From positions 1 to 64,000 of the forward strand of contig NZ_LQBN01000003.1 of the NCBI RefSeq assembly GCF_001507535.1: 64,000 nt of DNA. The letters run 5' to 3'. Made by a program: the position numbers and the translations under genes. Below are positions 25,331-33,588 of the stretch, in pieces. The DNA comes from Thiomicrospira sp. WB1 (GTDB lineage: Bacteria > Pseudomonadota > Gammaproteobacteria > Thiomicrospirales > Thiomicrospiraceae). The notes under the pieces are model-generated. The model was not told the DNA's origin, made no database searches, and worked only from the letters and a program-made list of their open reading frames with translations. The first letter of the stretch is position 1; every line of letters starts with the position of its first letter.

Positions 25331-25798
25331 TTACGCCTCCTGCGGGTTGGTGGCAAAGGACAGATCAATGGCCTGTTTGATTTCCGGGTAGCTGCCGCAT
25401 CGACATAAATTGGTCATGGTGGTCTTGATGGCGTCATCGCTGGGTTTGTCAGCCGTTTTCGCCTGTTCATAGAGCGATACGGCCGAGAGGATCTGGCCGG
25501 ATTGGCAGTACCCGCACTGAGGCACATCCTTTTTTTGCCAGGCCTGCACAATGGGATGGTTTGGGTCGAGGCTTTCAATCGTGGTGATCTGAGCCTGGTT
25601 CAGGGTCGAGACTGGCGTGATGCAGCTGCGCGTGGGTTTTTGGTCGACGAGGACCGTGCAGGCACCGCACAGCCCTTTGCCGCAACTGAATTTGGTGCCG
25701 GTCAGTTGCAGGTGGTCGCGCAGTGCCCACAAAAGCGGCGTGTCGGGGTCAATGTCCAGGGAATGCGTTTGCTCATTGATGGTCAGGGTGGTCGACAT
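25331..25798 (-). CDS. Molybdenum hydroxylase small subunit, two [2Fe-2S] clusters (IorA-like)
   Basis: A 155-residue electron-transfer subunit. The N-terminal plant-type ferredoxin domain has CGKGLCGACTVLVDQKPTRSC (near residue 42), and the C-terminal helical domain has QCGYCQSGQILSA and NLCRCGSYPEIKQAI. Both clusters' ligands are complete. GAAGGAG precedes ATG 25798; a longer frame to 25867 lacks a ribosome site. Electrons pass from the Mo site of the large subunit through these clusters to an acceptor, often a cytochrome in periplasmic enzymes. No cytochrome gene is next to it. Confidence 0.9.
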   Translation of the reverse strand: MSTTLTINEQTHSLDIDPDTPLLWALRDHLQLTGTKFSCGKGLCGACTVLVDQKPTRSCITPVSTLNQAQITTIESLDPNHPIVQAWQKKDVPQCGYCQSGQILSAVSLYEQAKTADKPSDDAIKTTMTNLCRCGSYPEIKQAIDLSFATNPQEA

Positions 25799-26053
25799 GC
25801 AAAAACTCCTTCGGGCGGGACCCGGTGAATTCTGAAGGAAAAGACAGTACGAAAATAAGTGTGACACAAGGCCCGGGCCTCTGCAACGAAGCGCGTTCAG
25901 TTGTGATATTCATCTCTTTTTTAAAGGTTTTTGTGGTTTTTACGGCGGGCCAAGAGGGAGTTTGGTAAACTTGTTAAGCGCCTCGGGGCAGTGCCCGAGT
26001 CAATGACATGATGGTTTGACCACTGATTTCAAAAGAGAAAAGGAACACCTCGA

Positions 26054-28762
26054 GTGTTTGGTTGCACACACTATACGTTTTATTCGGTCCGTCGATGGCT
26101 AATCTATGGTGGCGCGTTTGCTCTGTTGTCTGCGCTGTTTACCTTTCAGCCTGTTCTGGCTGCCTCGCCTCAGACCCCGCAAGTCAGCAATGAACAGGAT
26201 TTGAAGACCGTTCGCGTGCGGTTTAACTGGCATCACCAGTTTCAGTTTGCCGGGTTCTATGCCGCGCAGATGCAAGGGTATTATCGCGAGCGCGGACTGG
26301 AGGTCGAGATTCAGGATTGGGTGCCGAGCGCCCGTCCTGCGGAAGTGGTCCGTGCCGGAGAGGCCGAATTTGCGGTCGGTTACAGCACGCTGGTGGCCGA
26401 CTATGCCGAAGGCGCGCCGATTCGGCTGGTGATGAGTGCGTTTCAGTATTCGCCCATGGTGTTGCTCAGCCATGAGCGCATTAATGACCTGGCCGACGCC
26501 GGTGGCAAGACGGTGATGCACCAGCACAACATGCAGGTGATGAACCTGATGCGCCAGATCCAGAAACTCAGTGACCAGCCTGTAATTGAGGTACCGGCAA
26601 CGGGGCGCCTGGAAGATTTTATCGAGCGTCGGGTGGACCTGTATGCGGCTTATATGACCAATGAGCCTTATCGGTTGAACAAGCTGGACGTGCCGTTTTT
26701 TATTTTGGACCCGAAGTCTTATGGCTCGCAAAGCTATGGTGACATGCTGGTGACCTCGCGTTATTTTGCGCGTCAGCATTCCAGTCAGGTTCAGGCGTTT
26801 CGTGACGCCACCATTGCTGGCTGGGAGTACGCTCTGGCTAACCCTGAGTCGGTGGTGGATTACATCATGGCTCATTTCAACGTGGTCAAATCGCGTGATG
26901 CGCTGCTGTCAGAGGCCAAATTAACTCGTCAATATGTGGAAAGTGGCAATACCCCCATCGGCGACGTGGATGTGGCCAAAGTCAAAGCCACCGCCGCCAG
27001 CGCGCGCGATGCCGGCATGATCAGTGAGGTGACCTACCGCAATACGGATTGGGATACGTTTCTGTTTCAGCCGAGCAGTCTGGTTTTGACGCCTCAGGAG
27101 CAGGCGTTTCTGATGCACAATCCGGTGATCCGCATCGGCAATGACATTGATTGGGAACCGTTTGAATTTATTGATCCGTCCGGGCGCTATCAGGGGATCG
27201 CCGCCGACTATCTGGCTTTGTTTGAAGAACGCCTTGGGGTGACCTTTGAACCGGTTAAAGAAAAGCTCTGGGCCGAGGTGGTGGGCATGGCCGAACGCGG
27301 CGAGCTGGATATGTACTCCTGTGCTGTGGGCTCGCCTGAGCGGCAGGAGTATATGCGCTTTACCCAGCCTTATCTGTCGTTTCCCATGGTGCTGCTCGGG
27401 CTGAAAGACATGTCCTACATTCAGGATTACGAACAGTTGAACGGCGAAACCGTGGCGGTGGTCAGGGGGTATTGGTCGGAAGAGACCATGCGACGCCATT
27501 ATCCTGAAATTCGCCTGTTAAAAGTGGATTCGGTCAAAGAAGGCATTGAAGCCGTGATCGAGGGGCGCGCACGGGCCTATTCCGGTAATCTGGGCGCCAT
27601 CAACTACGCCATGAACCAGCATGGGCTGACCGGCGTGCATGTGATCGGTCAATCGGAGCAGCGATTTGAACTGGCCATGGGGGTGCGTCGTGACAGCCCA
27701 ATTTTATTCGGCATCATCCAAAAGACCCTGAACTCGATCAGCGAGCAGGAACGCCGCGAAATCTACAATCGCTGGATTCGGCTGGAAGTGGTCAATCAGC
27801 TCGATCAGCAACAGCTTTGGAAACTGGCGGGTTCGGTGCTGTTGCTGGCGTTGATTTTGGTTGCGCTGGCACTGGTGTACCGTTATCAGAAAAAACGCCA
27901 ACAGGCTTATATTGACCAGATTCATGAGTTGACCTACGCCACCCTGATTGATCTGGAAACCATGCGCATTGTCAAAGCCAGCGACAGCTTCCTGCGCTTG
28001 ACCGGTTACAGCCGTGAGGATTTGCAGGCGCTCAATTACCTTGACTTGTCCACTGACCAGATTGACAGCCACCGTCAGGAAAAAATCCTGACCCTGTTGC
28101 TGGAAGGCAAGCGCTGGCGCGGTGAAATTCAGGGTCGAAAGAAAAGCGGGCAGCTGTATTGGGTGGAACTGACCTTTACCCCGGTGCGTGACTGGAAGGG
28201 CGAAGTGCGTCAGGTCTGGGCCACCCGGGTGGACATCAGTGACCGCAAAAAAGTGGAACGTTTGTCGATTCAAGACGAGCTGACCGGCGTGTACAACCGC
28301 CGTTTCTTCAATCAGCAGTTCCCGAAAGAGCTCAGTCGCCATCAGCGAGAGAAAAACCCGGTGTGTGTAGCCATGCTGGATTTGGATTATTTTAAGCAGG
28401 TCAATGACTACTTCGGGCATCAGCACGGCGACCAGGTGTTGGTGCAAGTGGCGGAACTTCTCAAATTGCGCTTTTCGCGCAGTGGGGATTACATCTTCCG
28501 CATGGGCGGGGAAGAGTTTCTGGTGATCACCACCATGCCCACCCCTGAAGCCTTCTACGAGTACTGCGAAAACCTTCGTCACGCGGTGTCTGATTGCGCC
28601 ATTGCCAACCCGGACGCGCCTCAGGGCATTCTGACTTTTTCCATTGGTGCCGCCTATTGCGACTCGGATGAGTCCTTGGAAGCCGAAGAAGTGTACCACC
28701 GTGTGGATGAGCAGCTTTATCTGGCCAAGCAGCAGGGACGTAACCAAACCTGCATGATTTGA
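26054..28762 (+). CDS. Diguanylate cyclase with two periplasmic binding domains and PAS
   Basis: A 902-residue transmembrane sensor with a GTG start and AAAAGGAA upstream. Domains: signal/anchor (about 10-37); NMT1/ThiY-like binding domain (about 50-330, starting VRFNWHHQFQFAGFYAAQ, the motif of pyrimidine- and nitrate/sulfonate-type binding proteins); an SBP_bac_3 amino-acid-type binding domain (about 350-590); membrane span (about 603-622); PAS (about 635-745); GGDEF (about 755-902). The active site is intact GGEEF near 821, preceded by an RSGD inhibitory I-site. It should make c-di-GMP in response to one or two periplasmic ligands. The ligand may be a thiamine-pyrimidine-like or other small molecule, but this is inference. 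Monocistronic with a terminator at 28809. Confidence 0.9.
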   Translation: MFGCTHYTFYSVRRWLIYGGAFALLSALFTFQPVLAASPQTPQVSNEQDLKTVRVRFNWHHQFQFAGFYAAQMQGYYRERGLEVEIQDWVPSARPAEVVRAGEAEFAVGYSTLVADYAEGAPIRLVMSAFQYSPMVLLSHERINDLADAGGKTVMHQHNMQVMNLMRQIQKLSDQPVIEVPATGRLEDFIERRVDLYAAYMTNEPYRLNKLDVPFFILDPKSYGSQSYGDMLVTSRYFARQHSSQVQAFRDATIAGWEYALANPESVVDYIMAHFNVVKSRDALLSEAKLTRQYVESGNTPIGDVDVAKVKATAASARDAGMISEVTYRNTDWDTFLFQPSSLVLTPQEQAFLMHNPVIRIGNDIDWEPFEFIDPSGRYQGIAADYLALFEERLGVTFEPVKEKLWAEVVGMAERGELDMYSCAVGSPERQEYMRFTQPYLSFPMVLLGLKDMSYIQDYEQLNGETVAVVRGYWSEETMRRHYPEIRLLKVDSVKEGIEAVIEGRARAYSGNLGAINYAMNQHGLTGVHVIGQSEQRFELAMGVRRDSPILFGIIQKTLNSISEQERREIYNRWIRLEVVNQLDQQQLWKLAGSVLLLALILVALALVYRYQKKRQQAYIDQIHELTYATLIDLETMRIVKASDSFLRLTGYSREDLQALNYLDLSTDQIDSHRQEKILTLLLEGKRWRGEIQGRKKSGQLYWVELTFTPVRDWKGEVRQVWATRVDISDRKKVERLSIQDELTGVYNRRFFNQQFPKELSRHQREKNPVCVAMLDLDYFKQVNDYFGHQHGDQVLVQVAELLKLRFSRSGDYIFRMGGEEFLVITTMPTPEAFYEYCENLRHAVSDCAIANPDAPQGILTFSIGAAYCDSDESLEAEEVYHRVDEQLYLAKQQGRNQTCMI

Positions 28763-28808
28763 TCGGATTGTTCTCCTCTCTGTTTGCTTGGCCACTGACG
28801 TTCAGACA

Positions 28809-28840
28809 TAAAAAAACCCGGTAAAATTACCGGGTTTTTT
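28809..28840. terminator. Bidirectional terminator between the cyclase gene and rpmG
   Basis: AAAAAACCCGGTAA and TTACCGGGTTTTTT are near-perfect arms around a short AT loop, with T runs in both directions. It serves the plus-strand cyclase gene and the minus-strand rpmB-rpmG operon. Confidence 0.92.
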
Positions 28841-28862
28841 GCGTCAAACAAGCCAGTTTCAA

Positions 28863-29015
28863 TTACTTGATTTTGGCTTCCTTGAAGATCACATGCTTGC
28901 GGACAATCGGATCAAATTTTTTGATCTCGAATTTTCCGGGCATATTGCGCTTGTTTTTATCCGTGGTATAAAAATAGGCGCTCTCAGTCGATTTCAGTTT
29001 GATCTTATCGCGCAT
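28863..29015 (-). CDS. rpmG: 50S ribosomal protein L33
   Basis: A 50-residue protein, [21 protein letters not shown] at its start and [14 protein letters not shown] at its end, as in gammaproteobacterial L33. It is the zinc-free form, with none of the CxxC pairs of the zinc-binding paralogue. AAGGAG precedes the ATG. It lies 11 bases behind rpmB in the classical rpmB-rpmG operon and is followed by a strong terminator. Confidence 0.95.
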   Translation of the reverse strand: MRDKIKLKSTESAYFYTTDKNKRNMPGKFEIKKFDPIVRKHVIFKEAKIK

Positions 29016-29026
29016 GATGGCACTCC

Positions 29027-29263
29027 TTAAACCTTCTCACCACGTGCACGCATCTCTGCCAGCACTGACTCGATGCCGTTTTTGTCGATGATGCGCATGC
29101 CCGCAGTGGACAGACGCAGTTTCACAAAGCGGCTTTCGTTTTCCACCCAGAAACGGTGCGTTTGCAGGTTTGGCAGAAAGCGACGACGAGTTTTACGATG
29201 AGAGTGGGAAACATTGTTACCGACGGCAGGTTTTTTACCTGTGACTTGGCATACTTTCGACAT
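29027..29263 (-). CDS. rpmB: 50S ribosomal protein L28
   Basis: A 78-residue large-subunit protein. The start [20 protein letters not shown] and the segment [17 protein letters not shown] are diagnostic of proteobacterial L28. ATG 29263 is chosen over an upstream in-frame start (29320) because the family begins with MSxVC and a GAGGATT-like ribosome site lies upstream. It is the first gene of rpmB-rpmG. The 200-base leader (29264-29463) holds a palindrome and a probable promoter. Confidence 0.96.
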   Translation of the reverse strand: MSKVCQVTGKKPAVGNNVSHSHRKTRRRFLPNLQTHRFWVENESRFVKLRLSTAGMRIIDKNGIESVLAEMRARGEKV

Positions 29264-29323
29264 TTCTCTAATCCTCTCAAACACCCTGATTGACTGCGTC
29301 CGCAGTGCAAAAAAGGCCATTAA

Positions 29324-29339
29324 AAATATTCGAATATTT
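29324..29339. promoter_or_regulatory. 16-bp perfect AT palindrome in the rpmB leader
   Basis: AAATATTCGAATATTT is self-complementary and lies 61 bases upstream of the rpmB start, downstream of the probable promoter. It could be an operator or a leader hairpin for control of rpmB-rpmG. AT-rich sequence makes chance formation more likely. Confidence 0.35.
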
Positions 29340-29399
29340 CTAAATTTTCACAGACCGGCCAATGTGGTGTTGGCCAAGTGATGAAAAATAAGAAGCGGA

Positions 29400-29428
29400 A
29401 TTATCACGGATAACCCTGATAAAAGCAA
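29400..29428 (-). promoter_or_regulatory. Probable rpmB-rpmG promoter
   Basis: On the minus strand TTGCTT (29428-29423) and GATAAT (29405-29400) are spaced by 17 bases, a good sigma70 arrangement reading toward rpmB. It would give a leader of about 130 bases. Confidence 0.5.
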
Positions 29429-29463
29429 GCCCTGAAACGGCATTTCTTTTGAAATCAAACCGT

Positions 29464-30213
29464 TTACACCATATAAGGCGGGTGCTTATCCACCAGTTGC
29501 GCTTCCAGTGAGCGCAAGCTGTGCGCCAACAGCGCCAGGCCCCCCAGCGTACCGGTCAGCCAGACCAGAGCCGTCCACACAAATAAATCGGGCGTGGCCA
29601 GCAGGGTCATTAGCAAAGAGTGGTCATAATGCAAAAGCGATGGCGGCCAGTTGGGCAGCAGGGCGTCAAACAGGGTTTTCAGTGCCGGGATCATCCCCCA
29701 GAACAGGTGCGTCAACAGGCTGATTACCCCAACTGACCCAATCAGCCACCAGGCCTGAGTCGGGGCAGGAAGCCAGCGTTGCCACAAAAGCAATAATGTC
29801 AGCAGGCCCCAGCCTGAAAGGGCCCACCACCAGAATTTTGTGGCGACCTCAATGGTTTGAGACAGCTGGGTCAGTTGCGCCACCTCGCCCGGACGCAGCA
29901 GTGTCGTGGTTGTCTCTGAGGTGGTGTAGTGCAATTGTGCCAACCCCTGACCTTGCGCTTGCAGAGCGTTCACCAGGTCGGCGATCAGACGCTGCTGGGT
30001 GGCAGCGCTGGTCTGTTCAAACCCTTTTTTAAACGGGTTTTGAGGCGCATGGGTCGCCACCGTTTGCGCAACCTTGGCCGGTTCGTACCAGGCCGAATAC
30101 AGAAAGTTGCTTTGCGCCAGGCCCCAACCGCTCAACCCCATGGCGACGGTCAGGGTCAAGAGAAGCCAGAGACCGCCCAGTAGCTGTCGAAGCATTTGAA
30201 TTAACCGGGTCAT
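29464..30213 (-). CDS. Integral membrane protein, DUF1461-like
   Basis: A 249-residue protein with a membrane span near each end and two in the middle (about 11-33, 127-145, 155-172, 213-235) and a roughly 90-residue outer loop. The part [43 protein letters not shown] resembles the DUF1461/TIGR01906 family, whose function is unknown. The assignment rests on this segment only. It overlaps the end of radC by four bases, so it is translationally coupled to it. Confidence 0.6.
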   Translation of the reverse strand: MTRLIQMLRQLLGGLWLLLTLTVAMGLSGWGLAQSNFLYSAWYEPAKVAQTVATHAPQNPFKKGFEQTSAATQQRLIADLVNALQAQGQGLAQLHYTTSETTTTLLRPGEVAQLTQLSQTIEVATKFWWWALSGWGLLTLLLLWQRWLPAPTQAWWLIGSVGVISLLTHLFWGMIPALKTLFDALLPNWPPSLLHYDHSLLMTLLATPDLFVWTALVWLTGTLGGLALLAHSLRSLEAQLVDKHPPYMV

Positions 30214-30887
30214 AGTTGTCCTCGTTGCGCCATGGAATGCCAGCGACCGTGATCGCCGATGATCAAATGATCAAGACAGCGCACATCAATCGTCGCCAGT
30301 GCCGTTTTCAGACGCTCGGTCAGGTGTCGATCCGATTCACTGGGCGTGGGATCTCCCGAAGGGTGATTGTGTGCCAGAATCACTGCCGCGGCCTGATGAT
30401 CGAGCACGCTTTGAATGACCTCCCTGGGGTGAACGCTGGCTTGATTCAGCGTGCCGGTAAACAACGCATCGAACGCAATCAGTTGGTGTTGCTGATCCAG
30501 CAGCAACAGGCCAAAGGTTTCGCGGGACTGGTGGGATAAATGATGTTGCAGGTAACGTGCGGCGATTTCGGGTTCGGTCAGGGCCTGGCCTTTTTCAAGG
30601 CCGGATTGAAAGTGGCGGCGTGACATTTCCAGCACGGCCTGCAATTGCACGTATTTGGCCGTGCCCAGTCCTTTGCCCTGACAAAAATCATCGTAGGAGG
30701 CGCCCAGCAGAGCCGACAGGGTGTCGAACTGGTCCAGAAGGGTTTGCGCCAGCGCCACTGCGCTCTGGCCGGACACCCCGGTGCGAAGAAAGATCGCCAA
30801 TAATTCGGCATCGCTCAGCTTTTCGGCGCCGAAATGGAGCAGTTTTTCTCTGGGGCGGTCGTGTTCATGCCAGTGGCAAATGGCCAT
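30210..30887 (-). CDS. radC: RadC (JAMM/MPN domain) DNA repair-associated protein
   Basis: A 225-residue protein with an N-terminal UPF0758 helical part ([25 protein letters not shown], near residue 13) and a C-terminal MPN domain. The metalloprotease JAMM motif is complete: the Glu lies in the [10 protein letters not shown] segment (near 150), followed by [14 protein letters not shown] near 172. Despite its name its biochemical role is still unsettled. The GVSGQSA loop after LRTG is typical. It is divergent from the thioesterase-coaBC pair, an arrangement often seen with radC and coaBC. Confidence 0.93.
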   Translation of the reverse strand: MAICHWHEHDRPREKLLHFGAEKLSDAELLAIFLRTGVSGQSAVALAQTLLDQFDTLSALLGASYDDFCQGKGLGTAKYVQLQAVLEMSRRHFQSGLEKGQALTEPEIAARYLQHHLSHQSRETFGLLLLDQQHQLIAFDALFTGTLNQASVHPREVIQSVLDHQAAAVILAHNHPSGDPTPSESDRHLTERLKTALATIDVRCLDHLIIGDHGRWHSMAQRGQL

Positions 30888-30949
30888 GCCGGGTTCCCGG
30901 TTCTTTTGCTAGAATACCCGTATAGTATCGGAAGTAAGGAAAAGTGACA

Positions 30950-31345
30950 ATGTTTCGAGTGTCGATGCAGGTGCGCGACTACGAATGCGATCTGCAGGGC
31001 GTGGTCAATAACGCCGTTTATCAGAACTATCTGGAACATGCCCGCCATGCCTTTTTGCATCACCACGGCATTGATTTTGCCGCCCTCACACGCGAGGGCG
31101 TTCACCTGATGCTGATTCGTGCCGAACTCGATTACAAGGCCCCGCTCAAACCTAATGACCGGTTTGAGGTCACGGTGTGCATGGTGCCAGAAGGGCGCAT
31201 GAAAGCGGTGTTTGAACAGAAGATTGTGCGTGACGACGGCCAGTTGATGGTGGACGCGCGCACCATTGGTGTCAATACCTGCAACGGTCGTCCGGCGCGC
31301 TTGCCTGCCGAATTGATCGCCGCGATGGACGAGGAGCGCGCATGA
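30950..31345 (+). CDS. Hot-dog acyl-CoA thioesterase (4HBT/YbgC-like)
   Basis: A 131-residue thioesterase. The N-terminal signature MQVRDYECDLQGVVNNAVYQNYLEHAR contains the D..GxVxNxxYxxYxExaR motif with the catalytic Asp/Asn position (Asn-Asn here, near residue 22). AAGGA at 30936 fits ATG 30950 better than the GTG two codons upstream. It overlaps coaBC by four bases (ATGA), which couples it to CoA synthesis genes. This placement might suggest a housekeeping role in acyl-CoA turnover. Substrate range unknown. Confidence 0.85.
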   Translation: MFRVSMQVRDYECDLQGVVNNAVYQNYLEHARHAFLHHHGIDFAALTREGVHLMLIRAELDYKAPLKPNDRFEVTVCMVPEGRMKAVFEQKIVRDDGQLMVDARTIGVNTCNGRPARLPAELIAAMDEERA

Positions 31346-32592
31346 ACATTCTGCTGGGCGTGACCGGCGGCATTGCCGCCTACAAAGCTTTGAATCTGGT
31401 GCGCTTGTATCGCAAGGCCGGGCACGAGGTGCAGGTGGTGATGACCGACTCGGCGCAGGCGTTTGTGGCTCCGCTCAGTTTTCAGGCCCTGTCCGGGCAT
31501 CCGGTGCGCACCGACCTGTTTGATGCGGAACAGGAAGCGGGCATGGATCACATCGCACTCGCCCGGTGGGCGGAGGTGATGGTGATCGCTCCGGCGACCG
31601 CCAATGTGCTCGCCAAACTGTCTGCCGGGCTGGCCGATGACCTGCTGAGCACACTGGTGCTGGCCAGCGACCGGCCGCTGGTGGTGGCGCCAGCCATGAA
31701 CCGGGTGATGTGGCAACAGCCGGTCACCCAACAGAATGTCCAGATGCTGCGAGCGCGCGGCGTACAGATCGTTCCCCCGGGCGAAGGCGAACAGGCCTGC
31801 GGTGAAACCGGCGAAGGGCGGCTGGCGGACGAAATCGAGATTGTGTCCGCGACCGAATCCGTTTCCTCCACTGTGCCTGCTTCGTCCCAACCCGAAAATG
31901 ACCAGGCCTGGTTAAAAACCCAGGCCTTTTTGCAAGGCAAGCAGGTGGTGATCACCGCCGGACCCACGCAGGAACCGATTGATCCGGTGCGATTTCTGGG
32001 CAATCGCAGCTCCGGGCGCATGGGCTTTGCGCTGGCTGACGTCGCGGCACAGGCGGGGGCCAGCGTCACCCTGATTGCCGGGCCAGTGAGCTTGCCCACA
32101 CCCGCAAACGTCAGGCGCGTGGATGTGGCCACCGCTCAGCAGATGTTGGCCGCCGTGCAGACCGAGTTTGCGCAGACGGATGTGTTGATTGGCGCCGCCG
32201 CCGTGGCCGATTATCGCGTGGCCGAACCAGCCGAGCAAAAGCTGAAAAAATCGCCGGACACCGACGAGCTGACTCTCAAACTGATCAAAAACCCCGACAT
32301 CATCGGCTGGGCCGGTCAGCAGAAAGCCGAGAACCACGGCAAAGGCCCGATTCTGGTCGGCTTCGCCGCCGAAACCGAAAATCTGGAAGCCCACGCCCGA
32401 ACCAAACTCAAAACCAAACAACTCGACATGATCTGCGCCAACCAAGTCGGCGCCAACCTCGGCTTTGACCAGCCGGATAATGCTTTGACTCTAATTACTT
32501 CTACCCAAACCAAGCGTCTCACTCGATCTGGTAAAACCGATCAGGCAAATCAATTATGGCAAACGTTGACTGAATGGCTCAGTCAGTCATGA
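31342..32592 (+). CDS. coaBC: Bifunctional phosphopantothenoylcysteine decarboxylase/synthase
   Basis: Makes 4'-phosphopantetheine from 4'-phosphopantothenate and cysteine. The 416 residues comprise the flavin-binding CoaC half (about 1-175, GVTGGIAAYKALNLVR, VVAPAMNRVMW, GEGEQACGETGEGRL) and the CoaB half (about 200-405, VVITAGPTQEPIDPVRFLGNRSSGRMG and LIKNPDIIG). The joint is a Ser/Pro-rich linker in which copy 7 of the palindromic repeat (31901-31912) encodes DQAWLK. CoaD and CoaX are also in the window. Confidence 0.96.
   Translation: MNILLGVTGGIAAYKALNLVRLYRKAGHEVQVVMTDSAQAFVAPLSFQALSGHPVRTDLFDAEQEAGMDHIALARWAEVMVIAPATANVLAKLSAGLADDLLSTLVLASDRPLVVAPAMNRVMWQQPVTQQNVQMLRARGVQIVPPGEGEQACGETGEGRLADEIEIVSATESVSSTVPASSQPENDQAWLKTQAFLQGKQVVITAGPTQEPIDPVRFLGNRSSGRMGFALADVAAQAGASVTLIAGPVSLPTPANVRRVDVATAQQMLAAVQTEFAQTDVLIGAAAVADYRVAEPAEQKLKKSPDTDELTLKLIKNPDIIGWAGQQKAENHGKGPILVGFAAETENLEAHARTKLKTKQLDMICANQVGANLGFDQPDNALTLITSTQTKRLTRSGKTDQANQLWQTLTEWLSQS
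31901..31912. repeat. Palindromic repeat ACCAGGCCTGGT, copy 7 (coaBC interdomain linker)
   Basis: Perfect copy followed by TAAAAA, read in the QAW frame as NDQAWLK. It sits in the flexible linker joining the CoaC and CoaB domains, where an insertion would be tolerated. Confidence 0.92.
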
Positions 32593-32620
32593 TTGGCCCA
32601 GCGTTCAGTGGCGTTTGGCA

Positions 32621-33454
32621 TTAAAACCGCCCCAGTCGGTAGTCTTCAAACGCTTGATTGAGTTCGGCCTGGGTGTTCATGACAAACGGGCCGCGTCGGG
32701 CGACGGGTTCGTTGATGGGTTGGCCGCTGATTAACAGAAAGCGAGCGCCGTTTTCGCCCGCCGTAAGCTCGCCTGAACCGCTGACTTGTGCCAGTTCGCC
32801 GGTTGACAGGTCAAACGGGTCGTTCAAGCTGCCTTCGATCATGACCAGCAAGGTGGTGTGTTCGGGCGTTTCCAAAAATGACCAGGCCTGGTTGGCGGGC
32901 AGAGTGATGTCCACAAACAGGGCTTGCGTGGCCTCGGCCTGAATCGGCCCCTGATACACCTTGTCTTCCTGACGAATGTCCCCGGCCAGCAGGCGAAAGC
33001 GGCGTCCGGCATCGTCCGTCCATTCGGTCAGTTCCTCAGGCTTGACGTCCCGGTAGCTGGCCGGTTGCTGTTTGTCTTCGGCGGGCAGGTTCAGCCAGAG
33101 CTGATAGCCGTGCAGGCGCCCCTGTTTCTGTTCCGGCATTTCCGAATGCACAATGCCGGCACCAGCGGTCATCCATTGCGCGCCGCCGGATTCGATCACG
33201 CCTTCGTTGCCCTGGTTGTCGGCGTGGCGCATCCGCCCTTCGATCAGGTAAGTCACGGTTTCAAAGCCCCGGTGCGGGTGCGGGGGGAAGCCAGCGAGAT
33301 AATCCTGTGGTTCGTCGGTGGCAAAACGGTCCAGCATCAAAAACGGGTCGGCATCGGTCCAGTCGGGCGTGCCCAGTAGACGGGTGAGCTTGATGCCCGC
33401 GCCGTCCGTGGCGGCGTGGCCCTGCGTTTTGTGTGTCAAGGTCAGATGGCTCAT
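32621..33454 (-). CDS. Pirin family protein
   Basis: A 277-residue bicupin. The metal-binding cupin shows HPHRGFETVTYLIEG (near residue 57), then GGAQWMTAGAGIVHSEMPE near 90-108, giving the three His and one Glu ligands. Bacterial pirins include quercetin 2,3-dioxygenases and regulators of pyruvate dehydrogenase; the role here is unknown. Copy 8 of the palindromic repeat (32881-32892) encodes NQAWSF in the C-terminal cupin. It is divergent from a LysR gene, which may regulate it. Confidence 0.92.
   Translation of the reverse strand: MSHLTLTHKTQGHAATDGAGIKLTRLLGTPDWTDADPFLMLDRFATDEPQDYLAGFPPHPHRGFETVTYLIEGRMRHADNQGNEGVIESGGAQWMTAGAGIVHSEMPEQKQGRLHGYQLWLNLPAEDKQQPASYRDVKPEELTEWTDDAGRRFRLLAGDIRQEDKVYQGPIQAEATQALFVDITLPANQAWSFLETPEHTTLLVMIEGSLNDPFDLSTGELAQVSGSGELTAGENGARFLLISGQPINEPVARRGPFVMNTQAELNQAFEDYRLGRF
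32881..32892. repeat. Palindromic repeat ACCAGGCCTGGT, copy 8 (in pirin gene)
   Basis: Perfect copy read from the minus strand in the QAW frame (NQAWSF). AAAAATG precedes it on the plus strand, the reverse of the usual flank orientation. Confidence 0.9.
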
Positions 33455-33588
33455 GCATTTATCTCCTGATCATTGGCTTGTTTTGGTAATCTTAGCGCAG
33501 GGATTGCCCCGAAAAAACGCCCGGACGGGCAATACTCTGTTGTGAATCTGAGAACGGTGCGTTGGGGCGGCATGTGATGGGAGGCCAA

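Noticed and set aside
30906-30926. Promoter before the thioesterase-coaBC genes (TTGCTA and TATAGT)
   Set aside because: The spacer is only nine bases, so the two hexamers cannot form a sigma70 promoter together.
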